Assembly (NCBI GenBank): GCA_003254905.1
Contig: QANU01076562.1
Coordinates: 186,001 to 250,000 of the forward strand
Reading direction: 5' to 3'
Source: Nissolia schottii
Lineage: Eukaryota; Streptophyta; Magnoliopsida; Fabales; Fabaceae
DNA: 64,000 bases
Of the stretch, positions 12,200-26,236 are shown piece after piece. The notes beneath the pieces are model-generated. The model did not search any database and was not told the origin of the DNA. It worked only from the letters and a program-made list of their open reading frames with translations. The first letter of the stretch is position 1; each line of letters opens with the position of its first letter. Made by a program: the position numbers and the translations under genes.

Positions 12200-13513
12200 T
12201 CAGTTCAAACGTCTTCGGCGTGGAGCGCGAGAATCTCCACTATCCACGTCAGACACTCTTGAAGAGTCATTTCTTCTCCTAGAAGAGGATGTTGACAAGG
12301 ATACCATGGAATCAATTTCTACAGCAGTGTCCACCTGACTCTCAGAATTTATCACAGCACCGATGCTTGAAAAGGAATCTCTGTCATCAACTGGAGGAGA
12401 CTGCTCTTGGTTTCTACTTAATGGATGGCTACGGAAATATGCCTCAACTAGTCTTTCAGCAGAATTCAGTGCTGATGAAAGAGTGGAAAGTGTTGCCCTG
12501 TGTGACTGTGTTCTTCGAAGTAAAAGAGATTGGGCCCTCCGGTTATCCCCAGCCTCATGATTATTAACATTGTTCTGTGTCAAACCCACTACATCATCAG
12601 GGGATGCCCCAAGATTCTGCTCTCTCCTAATACCACGAGATGTCAAAAATCTACTTAGCAAGGAACTAGTTCTCTCCGCTGTTTCGCGAGCATTGTCAGG
12701 TTCATGTGGGTTAACTAAATCCCGGGTGAGGTCAATTCTGCTTCCTAGACGCCGGATCATCTCTTCCACAGGGAGAGCAAGTGCAGTTCTCTGAATGGTT
12801 TGCCTTATACTTTCAACACGCCTGGCTTGGGGCCTTGGGGGGATTTTAAGAGTAGAATCCTCCTCAGCACTGCGAACATTGTTTACACGACCATATATTG
12901 GGGTAACATTCTTTAAAGTCACCTCTCCCTTGCAAACAGGACACTCTTTAGCATCCGAATGCAGATGCAGCCATCGATACAGGCATGGCCAGCAAAACAA
13001 ATGACCACAGCAAGTAACAACAGGATCCCTGGACAGGTCCAAACATATATTACAGTCAAAGAAGTCTCCATCATTGCCACCACCTTTCTCAACATCATCC
13101 TTCTTCTCCATTGCCGCATCCTCCATAACGCCATTGTTGTTCTCACAAGCTTTTGGTGCCACATCCGTCCTCTCCTCAGCTGCGACACTGCCTTCACCAG
13201 CCTGCAAGGCACTCCCATTACCAGAATTGACCAAAAACTGGTTCAGTTCCATTGATATGTTCCTAGCTTCAGGAGGGATGTGAAAAAGCCTTGGGGCTTC
13301 ATGTGGTATGTGAAGTTGAACTTCAGGGGGAGGGATAGGGATATGCCGCCACCTCCACCGTTGCCGCCTCAGCCTCACAGCTTCACTGAGTCTCTGAAGA
13401 GGCTCATCAATCCATTCATCCAAGTTCAAAGCTTCAGCAGCTATGGTTGCTGGGTCAGGAGCTGGACCCAGATTCAAATCAAGATTCATTGCATCCGACG
13501 TCTCTTCCCCCAT
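12200..13513 (-). CDS. RING-type E3 ubiquitin ligase, MUSE1/MUSE2-like
   Basis: A single uninterrupted coding exon of 437 residues, expected to pass ubiquitin from an E2 enzyme to target proteins. A C3HC4 RING spans residues 154-194: C154, C157, C169, H171, C174, C177, C191, C194, containing the GHLFCWPC block typical of the RNF5/RMA group. Residues 11-15 read LDLNL, an EAR-like LxLxL repression motif. The N-terminal half has an Arg/Trp-rich stretch (about 49-57) and an acidic, Lys-rich linker before the RING. The C-terminal part is Ser/Arg-rich. No C-terminal membrane anchor is visible, unlike the short RMA proteins of about 220-250 residues, so the long soluble class fits better. In Arabidopsis I recall that class including MUSE1/MUSE2, which affect NLR immune signalling; this is by recall, not search. 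ATG at 13513 is chosen: the extra upstream codon is GTG, and a splice acceptor lies five bases upstream. Confidence 0.93.
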   Translation of the reverse strand: MGEETSDAMNLDLNLGPAPDPATIAAEALNLDEWIDEPLQRLSEAVRLRRQRWRWRHIPIPPPEVQLHIPHEAPRLFHIPPEARNISMELNQFLVNSGNGSALQAGEGSVAAEERTDVAPKACENNNGVMEDAAMEKKDDVEKGGGNDGDFFDCNICLDLSRDPVVTCCGHLFCWPCLYRWLHLHSDAKECPVCKGEVTLKNVTPIYGRVNNVRSAEEDSTLKIPPRPQARRVESIRQTIQRTALALPVEEMIRRLGSRIDLTRDLVNPHEPDNARETAERTSSLLSRFLTSRGIRREQNLGASPDDVVGLTQNNVNNHEAGDNRRAQSLLLRRTQSHRATLSTLSSALNSAERLVEAYFRSHPLSRNQEQSPPVDDRDSFSSIGAVINSESQVDTAVEIDSMVSLSTSSSRRRNDSSRVSDVDSGDSRAPRRRRLN

Positions 13514-13518
13514 CACAG

Positions 13519-14054
13519 CTAGAAAACCCTAGCTGGAAAGAAACTTACTTCATTACGAAGCTCAAACAACTAAGATTATGGGTAATCAAAAATCAAGAAG
13601 AAAAGGGGGGGGGTATTTTAATCGAAGAAGCCCGGGTTTATTAAGGGGAAAAATACAACGATAATCACTTTTACTGACAAAATTGAACATTCAAAATTGA
13701 AAATCGCCAAAATTTAGGACAAAATTGGGGGACAAAACCCTAACTTTATCGCAAACATGAACGGGCCCAGATCCAATAAACAAGTTTGACCGCAATTATA
13801 AGAAGAAATCATGGTGAATTACTCAAATTGAACTCAAATTGAAACGATTACAGACAAATTGACCTCGAAAAGAACGAAAGCTAAGCTCAAACATCACAAA
13901 TAAGGGTTTCAAGATAACAAGTTCACGATAAAACAAAATAAAAAAGCAAACATTTTCTTTTTAAACAAGACAGAGAGAGAGAGAGAGAGAAGGAATTGTA
14001 AGGGTTAAAGAAGACATAGAAAGGAGAAAATATGTAAGAAGATGAAAGAAAAAC
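13519..14054 (-). other. intron in the 5' leader of the RING gene
   Basis: On the minus strand, CCAAG/GTTTTTC at 14054 makes a donor and TTTTCTAG/CTGTG at 13519 makes an acceptor, just five bases before the ATG. The upstream sequence (about 14055-14340) is CT-rich on the minus strand, like a noncoding first exon. An ORF on the opposite strand (14042-14476) is a shadow of this leader. The splice sites are read by eye; the transcript is inferred. Confidence 0.6.
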
Positions 14055-14307
14055 CTTGGTCTTGGAGTTTGGTTAAGGTTGCTGGAGAGGGGGTGGCGCG
14101 TGGAAGGCGGCGCGTGAAGGCGGCGGAGTGTGGGGGCTGGGCTCAGATGCGAGTGGGTTCCACCATTATCGTGTTGTGGGTTCGATCTGAACAAGACCAA
14201 AGAGAGAAGAATCAGAGAGAGAGAGAGAGAGGAAAAAGAGGGTTTTTGATGAAACGCAGAAAGAATGAAAGAGAGAAAAGGGAACAAAACTCTCTCTCTC
14301 TCAAACA
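13973..14307 (-). repeat. GA/CT microsatellites in the RING leader
   Basis: There are GA runs at about 13973-13990 (inside the leader intron) and 14215-14231, plus a CT run near 14291-14302. On the gene strand the first two are CT repeats, common near plant transcription starts. Confidence 0.7.
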
Positions 14308-14479
14308 CCACTGGGGGACGGAAGGTGCCCCCGATTCGCTGCTCTATCTTTCTGATTCTCGATGTGATGAAGATGGACGGCTACGATCATGTGGTAGGCA
14401 CGAGTGGGTTTGGATTCCAACGGCATCGGTTGGTGTTATAACATATTCACTTCGCTGTGCCTTCTATGTGATGTAATCA

Positions 14480-16015
14480 GGGCCGTTCATATCATGACTT
14501 GCCAAAAAGAACCTACGCTAAGCGTGATGGGGGGATAAATTATGATAAGAGTGGACCATGTGATTAAGACATAGGTGGTGAATGGTGATTAATGATTTTA
14601 GTATAGTATCAGTATATTACACGTAATAACTTTTATATGTAATATATTTATGCGTTGATCTATTATGAATTTGAATATATAAAATTAAGAGACAAATATT
14701 TTAAGTATATAAGAATAATGTTAAATAAATATATTAAAATAAATAATATTTATTTTAGTTGTTAGAAAATTTTTAAATTTTGAATTTAAATGATTACGTT
14801 AGATAATTGTTTTTAAATTTAGTTGATTTCTTTTTTTTTATTTTATGATATTTATTTTAGATGTGATAAAATATTAAAATATAAATTTATGAAATATTTA
14901 ATGAGGTCTAATATAATAAGTTTAGTGAAATCTAGACATTTAGATAAGAGTTTGGTGTTATTGCAATCAAGATAATTACGAATATAGTTTGTTAATTAAA
15001 TTGGTTTAGCGAAATATAAGAATGGTTAAGTGAAATTGGTTTGAGTAGGAAAGTTTTTGTTTTTAATCGTAATAGTAATTGTTTAAAGGTAGTAGTAGTA
15101 ATGAAAAAGATGATGATAATAATAATAATAATAATAATTAAAAGATGATTTCTCATAATAAAAATGTTTAATTTGAGGGCGTGGTTGAACAAAAGAGGTT
15201 CATCAGTTTTAAATCTCTGAATCAATTATCTCACCCTTAGGTTTCTACAAGCCAAGGAATTAACAATAATAATAAAAATGTTTAAAAAATATTCTAATTT
15301 ACAATTAACAAATTACAATTATATGTGGCCCCAAAAATATTACAAATATATATGGATAAATTAATTATCTGAAAAGTCTTTCTTGGGCGAACTTAATTTT
15401 TGTTTTCAAAATTCTTCTTTAATAATATGGATAAATAAATAGTTATCTTAATGATTATTTATATATTTTTGAACTAAAAGTAATTTTTATCTCAAATGGT
15501 TGTTGTTGCATTTTAGTACACTTTTTATGAACAAATTTGATGCTGACTTTTTATAATAAAAAATTTAAGTAAAAGCAATGTGTGACTACCAATTTTCTAC
15601 TCTTATGCGTGGAATCTCGCCCATTAATTATCCATATATATGCGAATCCTGAATGTTGCATAAAATATTCCTTGACTTACATTCCTAGCCAAGTAAAAAC
15701 TGAAGAGGCAATTTACATTTTGTTTCCTCAAAAATAAGATCAGTGCTTCCTTTCAAACAGGGAGTTTTTTTAAATAGAATAGGAGGTTTGAAATGACAAA
15801 AGCCTAAATTTTAAATATGTTTGAAAAGAGGGCATATATATATATATATGATAATTTTTAAGACAGAAAAATAAGAAGCATAAAAATAAACTAAATTTTA
15901 TTTTAAAATTACTATGTTAAGAAACCAATCCGACGTCAAAACAGTTAAGACAAACACAGGTGGATTGAGCATTTAATGAGTTAAAATTCACATTGAGAGT
16001 ACTAATTTCAATTTG
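14480..16015. other. intergenic AT-rich DNA
   Basis: No supportable gene. It contains an AAT trinucleotide run at about 15117-15138 and a TA run near 15835-15850. Confidence 0.6.
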
Positions 16016-16105
16016 GCCTTGAGTGAGTGTGGACAGTGTTTCTCCACACCCTCTTAAAATTAGAAAGCACTATTTAAGGCTAGATCACCCAACCTACTAT
16101 CCACT

Positions 16106-16417
16106 TTGTTACCATGTCACAAAAACTCTGCTAAAAATGTTTCCTCCTCACTATACCAACTATTCGTCACAAACCATAATAGCAGTAACAAATTAAATCA
16201 AGAACTTCGTTTCCACAAATCTACGATCTTCAAAAATGAACAAACCCAAAAAGACAAAGGCAAGGCCACCGAGACAGGGACAAAATCCACTGAATCCGCC
16301 GTGAAAAACAAGGCTTTGAAGCAACATGACTCAAGTGGACTGACGGTTGACGATGAGAATTGGCGGCTGCTGCACTTGGGGGAGGTTGGGCGCACAGTGA
16401 CGACATTGCCCAATTGA
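16106..16417 (+). pseudogene. possible broken small gene, unknown family
   Basis: Less AT-rich sequence follows a TATTTAAGG box (16072-16080) and looks more coding-like than its surroundings. One frame is open from 16106 to a TGA at 16417 but has no ATG. The first ATG (16114) reaches a stop after six codons. An ATG at 16236 in another frame gives a Lys/Pro-rich 22-codon peptide (MNKPKK...). The last 40 residues of the long frame (including NWRLLHLGEVGR) look like a plausible conserved end. It could be a frameshifted small gene, a gene with an unseen intron, or chance. I do not recognise the family. Confidence 0.22.
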
Positions 16418-16419
16418 AT

Positions 16420-17050
16420 TTTATTTTACTTTATCCTGTCAAATAAGTTGTGTAAAAAAAATGTAATTATATAAGTGCTTCTAAAATTTATTAACCTATC
16501 TTTTATTCTCATCAACTAATCTTGTTAACTTGTTATCATATTTTCAAGGAGTAATTAATATACATAATTTAACGAAGAATTTAGATATTCATGTTGATGA
16601 CTTACAAAACATATGTCATATTCTTATATTTTATCTTATTTTTTAAGTAGTTACAGAAACAACCAAATTCTTTTAACGAACTGATTATACATGATCATGA
16701 TAATGTAAAAAGGTTGTACACTTTAAAGAGGAAATTTTACCGAAATAAAATAAATAAAATAGGTTATTCCTACCATGAATCAATTGCAAAATTGTTCCTA
16801 AAATAAACTAATTTATTTATAAATAGAGTCAATTTAAATCAACTCTTGTGTAAGTTTTCAAAGAATAACATGTGCATACATCTAAACTAAATATATAAAA
16901 AATACAAATTAAAAGCACGTATAAACTAAAACTAAATATATAAAAAAGCCAAATTTAAAGTAACTATATAAAAAAACTAAATATATAAAAAACACATATT
17001 AAAACTAAATATATAAAAAAACTAAAATATATTAAAAATACAAAACACAA
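16420..17050. other. intergenic AT-rich DNA with short repeats
   Basis: No gene. Around 16880-17060 the motif ACTAAATATATAAAAAA recurs several times as a degenerate tandem repeat. Confidence 0.55.
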
Positions 17051-17059
17051 ACTAAAACC

Positions 17060-17690
17060 AACCTTAGTGGTGGCGGTTATGGCAGTGACGACGGAGGTGA
17101 TGGTGAACGACGGTGGTGACGGCAGCGATGGCTGCGGAAGAGGAGAGCGGGAGAGCAGAGGAGGAAAAAGGAAGTGAAGAGGAGAAGATAAAAGTGATAG
17201 TAGACTCGCGGAGGAGCAATATATATAGAAACATTACAATCAGACTTTTCTGACGGTAATAAGATGACCATTTTGCCGCCATGGGAAAATGTGTGCCCTT
17301 TCGTTGTCCGTGCCATTTACCGTCGGACTTTTCCAATGGTAACGACTCGAACGTTACATGCATGATATACACACGCACATGTTCATAAATTCATCCACTT
17401 ACCATCGAAAAATTCCGACAGTAATATTTAAACGTTACTCGCGTTGACAACACGAGCGCCTTTTTGTAATTTCAAACATTTATCTTCGGGATAATCCGAT
17501 GATAATTGCTTCAACAAAATTGTGTCTCTCTATTTTCTTTTCCGTCGAATGTGTCTGACGATAACGCGTCTCACGCTAGACATAGAACATCTTGCGCGAG
17601 TAAGGTTAGCCTTGCAAGTTTAGGGTTTAAGTTTACCATTGGATTTGTCCGACGGTAACAAATGATGATAATAAACAAGATTGCATCATT
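17060..17690 (-). mobile_element. CACTA relic: subterminal repeat region
   Basis: It contains many TACCGTCGGA / TCCGACGGTA-type motifs in both orientations (near 17255, 17319, 17335, 17400, 17418, 17540, 17558, 17631 and 17650). A CT-rich, His-codon-rich stretch precedes them on the left (17060-17200, minus strand). The layout matches the right part of the neighbouring element at 17755-19427, so this is probably the 5' part of a related older copy. No intact terminus was found. Minus-strand frames here (17064-17378) are not accepted as genes. Confidence 0.6.
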
Positions 17691-17723
17691 AAACCCTAAA
17701 CCCTAAACCTTAAACCTTAAACC
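17691..17723. repeat. telomere-type CCCTAAA short array
   Basis: Two perfect CCCTAAA units are followed by degenerate CCTTAAA units (17694-17723), in the orientation complementary to the plant TTTAGGG telomere repeat. It lies between two CACTA relics. Confidence 0.75.
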
Positions 17724-17754
17724 AACATAAAAGTACTAGCTATTACATAAAAGT

Positions 17755-19427
17755 CACTACCAGAAAATAGCATATTACCGTCGGGTGTGACTGAGGGGTT
17801 TTTGATCATTGTGATTTTGAGCTATATTTTTTATTCTAGGTTCATTCAATTTCAAAAATTTTGTGGGTTTACATGAGGGAATCTTTTTTTTTTTTGAAAT
17901 TTGAATGCAATTTAGGTCTTATCACATCACAATCGTGTCATGATGAGTCTAAGTAGCAAGTTAGGCAGAGAATCTATCTATTCTATGTTACGATGAGATA
18001 AAATAGGGAGAGCATCTATTTTTCATTTTGATAAAATAGGGAGTGTATCTTTGCTGATATTTAAAAATTTAGAAGTTAATAAATATATTAAAAGCATTAA
18101 TAGTACAATGTAACATTACGAGTAATTTAACAAGTGATAATATTTCTTAAAAATAATCCAAACTACCTATTAATCTTAGAGACAATGTACCAAACGCACT
18201 CTAAATGTGCTTACTTTTATGTTATAATGTAATAACTTATAATATAATAATATCAATAAAAGTAAGTTATTAATAAATAAAATACGTGGCCCAAAATTGA
18301 TTGTGGAGGCTGCTAATTTTCTCCAATACTAATTATTACTCTCCCATGCTGGCAAATAACCACCCACCATCTTGGACTTTGTCATTATTACTCCCCAAAG
18401 CTAACACTTAATTGTGTCTCGGGATCGTAATACTTGTAAAGAGAAACCACATCCCAATCAAACTCCAGAACAAGATGCTTAACCTGACCTATCACTGTCT
18501 CAAAGGCCGCATCTACTGCCACCTTCGACAACTTCAGGCAGGCATCATACTCCTTCTTCATCTCGACAGCCTTGGATGATTTCTCCTGGATTGTAGCCCT
18601 GACCCTACCAGCATCCGATTCAAACTTTTTTGCCTTTCCTCTGAAACAGCCAACTACACCAACAACCAACGGTGGCAGCGACAGTGGTGGCAACGGTGGT
18701 GGCGGTCCGGTGGTTGTCATCCGGTGGCGACGGTGGCGGTGGTGTTGGTGAAACAATCGAAGGAGGACAGCGATAGGATGCAGAGGAGGAGGGTGTAAAA
18801 TGGAAGTGAGGGGGGAGAGTCAGAGGACGTCTATATATATATACTCATTACCATTGTATTAATCTGACATTACCGTCAGACAAAACTGACAGTAATTACA
18901 CTGACCACCGAAAAACGTGCGTATGAGAAAACTCAGACACGGGAAAACTATGAAAAAGTTTGAGGCTGTTATTGTCAATTTTTTCTAACGGTAACTGGTT
19001 CAATGTCACATTAGATAGGAAAATGTGCCTCTTGATATTTAGACCCTTTTACCATCGGATATGTCCGACGGTAAGCCATTCGTACAATGACGCACCAATT
19101 GACGCCAATTATTACTGTCAGGTTTTTTCGACAGTAACTGATTCAATGTCACATCGTATAGGGAAAGGTATCTTGATATTTGGACCCTTTTACAGTCGGA
19201 TATTACCGACGGTAATCCATTCGTCTAATGATGCGCAAATTGGCTCCAATTATTACTGTTAGATTTATTGTCGAGTTCTTCTTTCCGACAGTAATCGCGA
19301 CCAAAATTAACCCAATTTGCTTTAATTGCATTTACTATCAGATTTTTTTGTTTTTTTCTACGGTAATACCGTCTGGTGGTTTTTCGACAATAATTGGTCG
19401 ATGGTAATATGCTATTTTCTAGTAGTG
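17755..19427 (-). mobile_element. CACTA (En/Spm) element, non-autonomous
   Basis: The termini are CACTACCAGAAAATAGCATA on the left and, read inward from the right, CACTACTAGAAAATAGCATA: 19 of 20 bases agree. Flanking triplets are AGT and AAT, a 3-bp target duplication with one mismatch. The right 600 bases carry an array of CCGTCGGA/TCCGACGG motifs in both orientations. A single weak coding frame lies inside on the minus strand (18388-18720), preceded by a TATATATA box near 18833-18841. No transposase core is present, so movement would need an enzyme from elsewhere. Similar termini and a near-intact duplication suggest moderate age. Confidence 0.82.
18388..18720 (-). CDS. hypothetical protein inside the CACTA element
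   Basis: An open frame of 110 residues from ATG at 18720. The start is proline-rich (residues 5-17, alternating PP and L). A charged segment, KAKKFESDAGRV, follows, then a Lys/Glu-rich part with helical character, ending FDWDVVSLYKYYDPETQ. I cannot place it in a family. The TATA-type box sits about 110 bases upstream, inside the element's right subterminal region, where the promoter of a CACTA-borne gene would lie. It could be the remnant of an element protein or a captured host exon. Expression is unproven. Confidence 0.35.
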   Translation of the reverse strand: MTTTGPPPPLPPLSLPPLVVGVVGCFRGKAKKFESDAGRVRATIQEKSSKAVEMKKEYDACLKLSKVAVDAAFETVIGQVKHLVLEFDWDVVSLYKYYDPETQLSVSFGE

Positions 19428-19896
19428 AATGCTCATCTTACCATAACATCATCTGCACAACAAAAATACAATTTCAAGTTACAAATCAATAATTCAAATA
19501 CATTACTATTCATCAACTAATAAAATAAACTAAAACTTTTATATCCTGCAGCCAACAAGAACGTAATATGTCCATCCAGATGGGCTGGCTAGGGCATTCT
19601 CATCCAAGCTCATATGTGTAGAAGCGTAGCACAACCTACAAACTCAGTCACAGTAAATTTGGTTGTAAAACACAACTCCCGATACAACTCTGCAAGGATT
19701 GTTGACCCCTAACTATATGTCCCCGCTCCGCCAAGTCTTCAAGTAGCGGGAGAAACTTTAGGTGTACCTGGTTACCCGATATGTCACACCAGAGGAACCC
19801 TTCGAGCATTAATAGGATGTATGCTTGGGTGCACCGCAGAATTGTCAACTACCTCCGAAAATGATGTCCGACCAACCTGACATACAAGCCTATCAC

Positions 19897-19980
19897 TAAG
19901 AATGGTCTAGTGGTGAAGGCTTGGCCAATATGCATGAGTTTAAGGGTTTAAATCTTAGTGTCACCAATGTAAAAAAATAT
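19897..19980 (+). mobile_element. tRNA-like sequence, probable SINE relic
   Basis: TGGTCTAGTGGTGAAGG resembles a Pol III A box. GGGTTTAAATC, 39 bases further on, resembles a degenerate B box, in the order and spacing of a tRNA gene. A short A-rich tract follows (19971-19977). No convincing cloverleaf with an anticodon can be drawn, so a tRNA-derived SINE or decayed tRNA copy is more likely than a working tRNA. Confidence 0.45.
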
Positions 19981-20006
19981 CAATATTAAATTATAAAAAT
20001 AATGTT

Positions 20007-20541
20007 GGTTTAAGTATGTTTCAGGGCCCTAACAAATTTTAGAAATTTGGTTTAGGTCCCTAAAAAAATATTTGTTTGATTTTGGTCCAAACATATTATA
20101 AATTACATGATTTTAGTTATTGCAGTTAATGAGACTATGTGATTTTAATCTCTGTCATTATTAGAACTCTATTAATTGTTGACATGACTAACAGAGTGCC
20201 GTGCCGCATCAACAATGTCATGTGGACAAAATAAAATCATCTGACTCATAACCAAACCCAACTCATAACCTGCTATTTGTCCCGATTTGGGGGGTGGACG
20301 GGTCATGATTTGAGGGAAAATTTGGGTTAAATAGCGGGTTATAGGTCGAATTAGGGTTAAGTGAATTTATTTTGCTTACATGACACTCTATTAAATACGC
20401 TAGCAATTAACAGAATCTTACTAATGACAAAGATTAAAATCATGTAACTTGTGATATGTTTAGACAAAAACCAATTTTTTTTTAAAAAAATATAAACCAA
20501 ATCTTTAAAATTTGTTAGAGACTCAAAACATATTTATTCTC
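20007..20541. mobile_element. foldback MITE-like element
   Basis: The left arm starts GGTTTAAGTATGTTTCAGGG. The right arm, reverse-complemented, starts near GAATAAATATGTTTTGAGTC. Both continue with matching blocks (CTAACAAATTTTA, then a GATTTTAATCT-type block), giving arms of about 190 bases with many differences. The central part (about 20250-20350) is more GC-rich, with CCCAACTCATAACC and GGGTTATAGGTC blocks. No clear target duplication was found, so the ends are approximate and the copy is probably old. Confidence 0.55.
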
Positions 20542-21548
20542 GTTCCATCAAAAGTTGTAACTAGCAACAAAATTCCAACAGATTAGTATTTTCCTTATTT
20601 TATTATGATGTCCTTAACGGGTGCAACACAAATTACATGCAAGTGATGAGAAGCTACCGTTCTCTAGTTGGGTTATGGCTAAACTGAGAAAGGAACCTAT
20701 AATATTTCTAGTACTTTTCTATCTTCTTAGAACCCTTTTTTTCCCCTTCTTGATATTGATTATGAGTTTTGTCCATTTATATTTTAGAATTTTATTTGTT
20801 AATAGGTATCATTAACCCTGGTTAATAAAAAAGGTAAACATCATAATTTGTATTAAAAAAATAAAAATGATATGTTTTTAATAATATTAAATATTTTGTA
20901 AACTTAAAAATTACTATTTTAACTTTTTTAAATTAATACCTTGAGAGCCTTTGACCCTTCGTTGACAAAACCTTACTTTTAATTACATGCGCAAACAAAA
21001 GAAACTACAGGGAACTGGGAGTAGGAACTCGCTTAGCATCATGAAGAAATAATTAAATAAAAGTTTAACTAAGTTTGGCATTCATCATCTCATTACGGTC
21101 AATATATGTCCTACAATCTTTTAATATATACTTATATGGGTATTTATAGATTATTCACTAAAGTGGTTATGACATCGGCAATGAGAATCAAATTCACATC
21201 TTTTCGAGATCCTACTTATTTTCTTACCAATTGTGTGAATCATCTTTGGTCCTTGTTGCATCTTTTTGTCAATATGTATTACTCTGTCCATTAATTATTA
21301 AGTGTCACTTTAACCAAATATTTTTATCCAAATTATCTACCACTCTCACTTTTTAAAATAATTTTTATTAATAAGTTTTCAATTGCACCCATAATTAAAT
21401 ACTCTCTCTTTCTTTATCATGAAAATATTAATCCACTAAATTAACAATGATACTTTAATAAATTTTCTTTTTTAATCTCTCTTAATTTTAAAATTTTTAA
21501 TATTCGTACTTGCAATCAAAGTGACCATTAATTTACAAGTGTTTGTTT

Positions 21549-21597
<49 letters not shown>

Positions 21598-21705
21598 AGA
21601 CACTTTTTAAACATCAAGTAAGTGCGCAATAAAAAAAATACATGCTTGAAACAAAAGAAACATGAAAATTTTGTAACATACAATTAACCAAATATCCACT
21701 CTCTT
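20542..21705. other. intergenic AT-rich DNA 3' of the peroxidase
   Basis: No gene was seen. It includes a TA microsatellite at 21553-21592. Sequence next to 21705 is presumably the 3' untranslated region of the peroxidase. Confidence 0.55.
21553..21592. repeat. TA dinucleotide microsatellite
   Basis: About 20 TA units in an uninterrupted run, likely variable in length between individuals. Confidence 0.9.
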
Positions 21706-25289
<3,584 letters not shown>

Positions 25290-26236
25290 ATTTTGTCTTG
25301 TAACGTAGCTAGGAGCCATGAAGATTCTAGTCTCGGGAATCCCCGCCTTCTCATAAGGCAAAATAAACTCGAGATGTTGTGGGGGCTTTCTTCACAGGAA
25401 TTTGCAGTTTTGATTATGTTGTGACCATGCTCCTATCATCCTCTGTGTTGCCCGTGTTAATAAGCCCCCCAAATCTAACCATCAACGCAACTTTTCATTT
25501 TGAAAAGATGTGGACCTTGCATCATGATTGTGAAGCCATTATATAGAATAGTTGGGATAGCCGGTTTGGGGACATAACAATATTGCTAGGAAAATTCAGG
25601 TTGCTGGTGAAGAGTTACAACATCGGAATAAGGAGGAATTTGGACATGTGGGTAGGAAGATTAGAGACCTCCAACGTAATATTGGCAGATTGTCAAAGTT
25701 GCACCAGAGTGAGGATGTCATTTCACACGTCAACAAATGGAAAGGTGAATTGATTGAAGCTTTACCAAAAGTCTCAAGGCTCTGATTTCAAATTCTCAGA
25801 ACGGAATCGTCATATCACACATATATCCTTATTACTGACAGGTTCACTCATGAGCAAGGCATGTGACAAGGTGGAGTGGTGTTTTCTTGATAAGGTTACG
25901 AGGAGGATCAAGAATGTGATTTCTTGAGCTATGGGTCTCACATTTTCACTTGTGTGATTATATGTCTTATTTGGTTCTGGACACTATGCCACAAATAATT
26001 TTTAAGGACGATTATTTAGTGACTAATGTATTATTGTTGCTAATACTCCTTTATAAACTAAGATTTAGTGATCATTAATTAAAGCCACCGATTAATTATC
26101 TCAATAACACTAATTTTTATTTTATTTTTTTGACTTCCCAAAATAACACACCTCCCTCACTAGACACTCTCACTCTCATTCTCATTCTCTGCCACCGCCA
26201 CGCTGCTACCGCCGCCGCCCCGCCGCTACTGCCGCC

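Noticed and set aside
14042-14476. 144-codon frame on the plus strand
   Set aside because: It lies over the minus-strand leader of the RING gene and is driven by GA repeats; no family features.
17064-17378. 104- and 79-codon minus-strand frames
   Set aside because: Composition-driven frames in a CACTA subterminal region, without known motifs.
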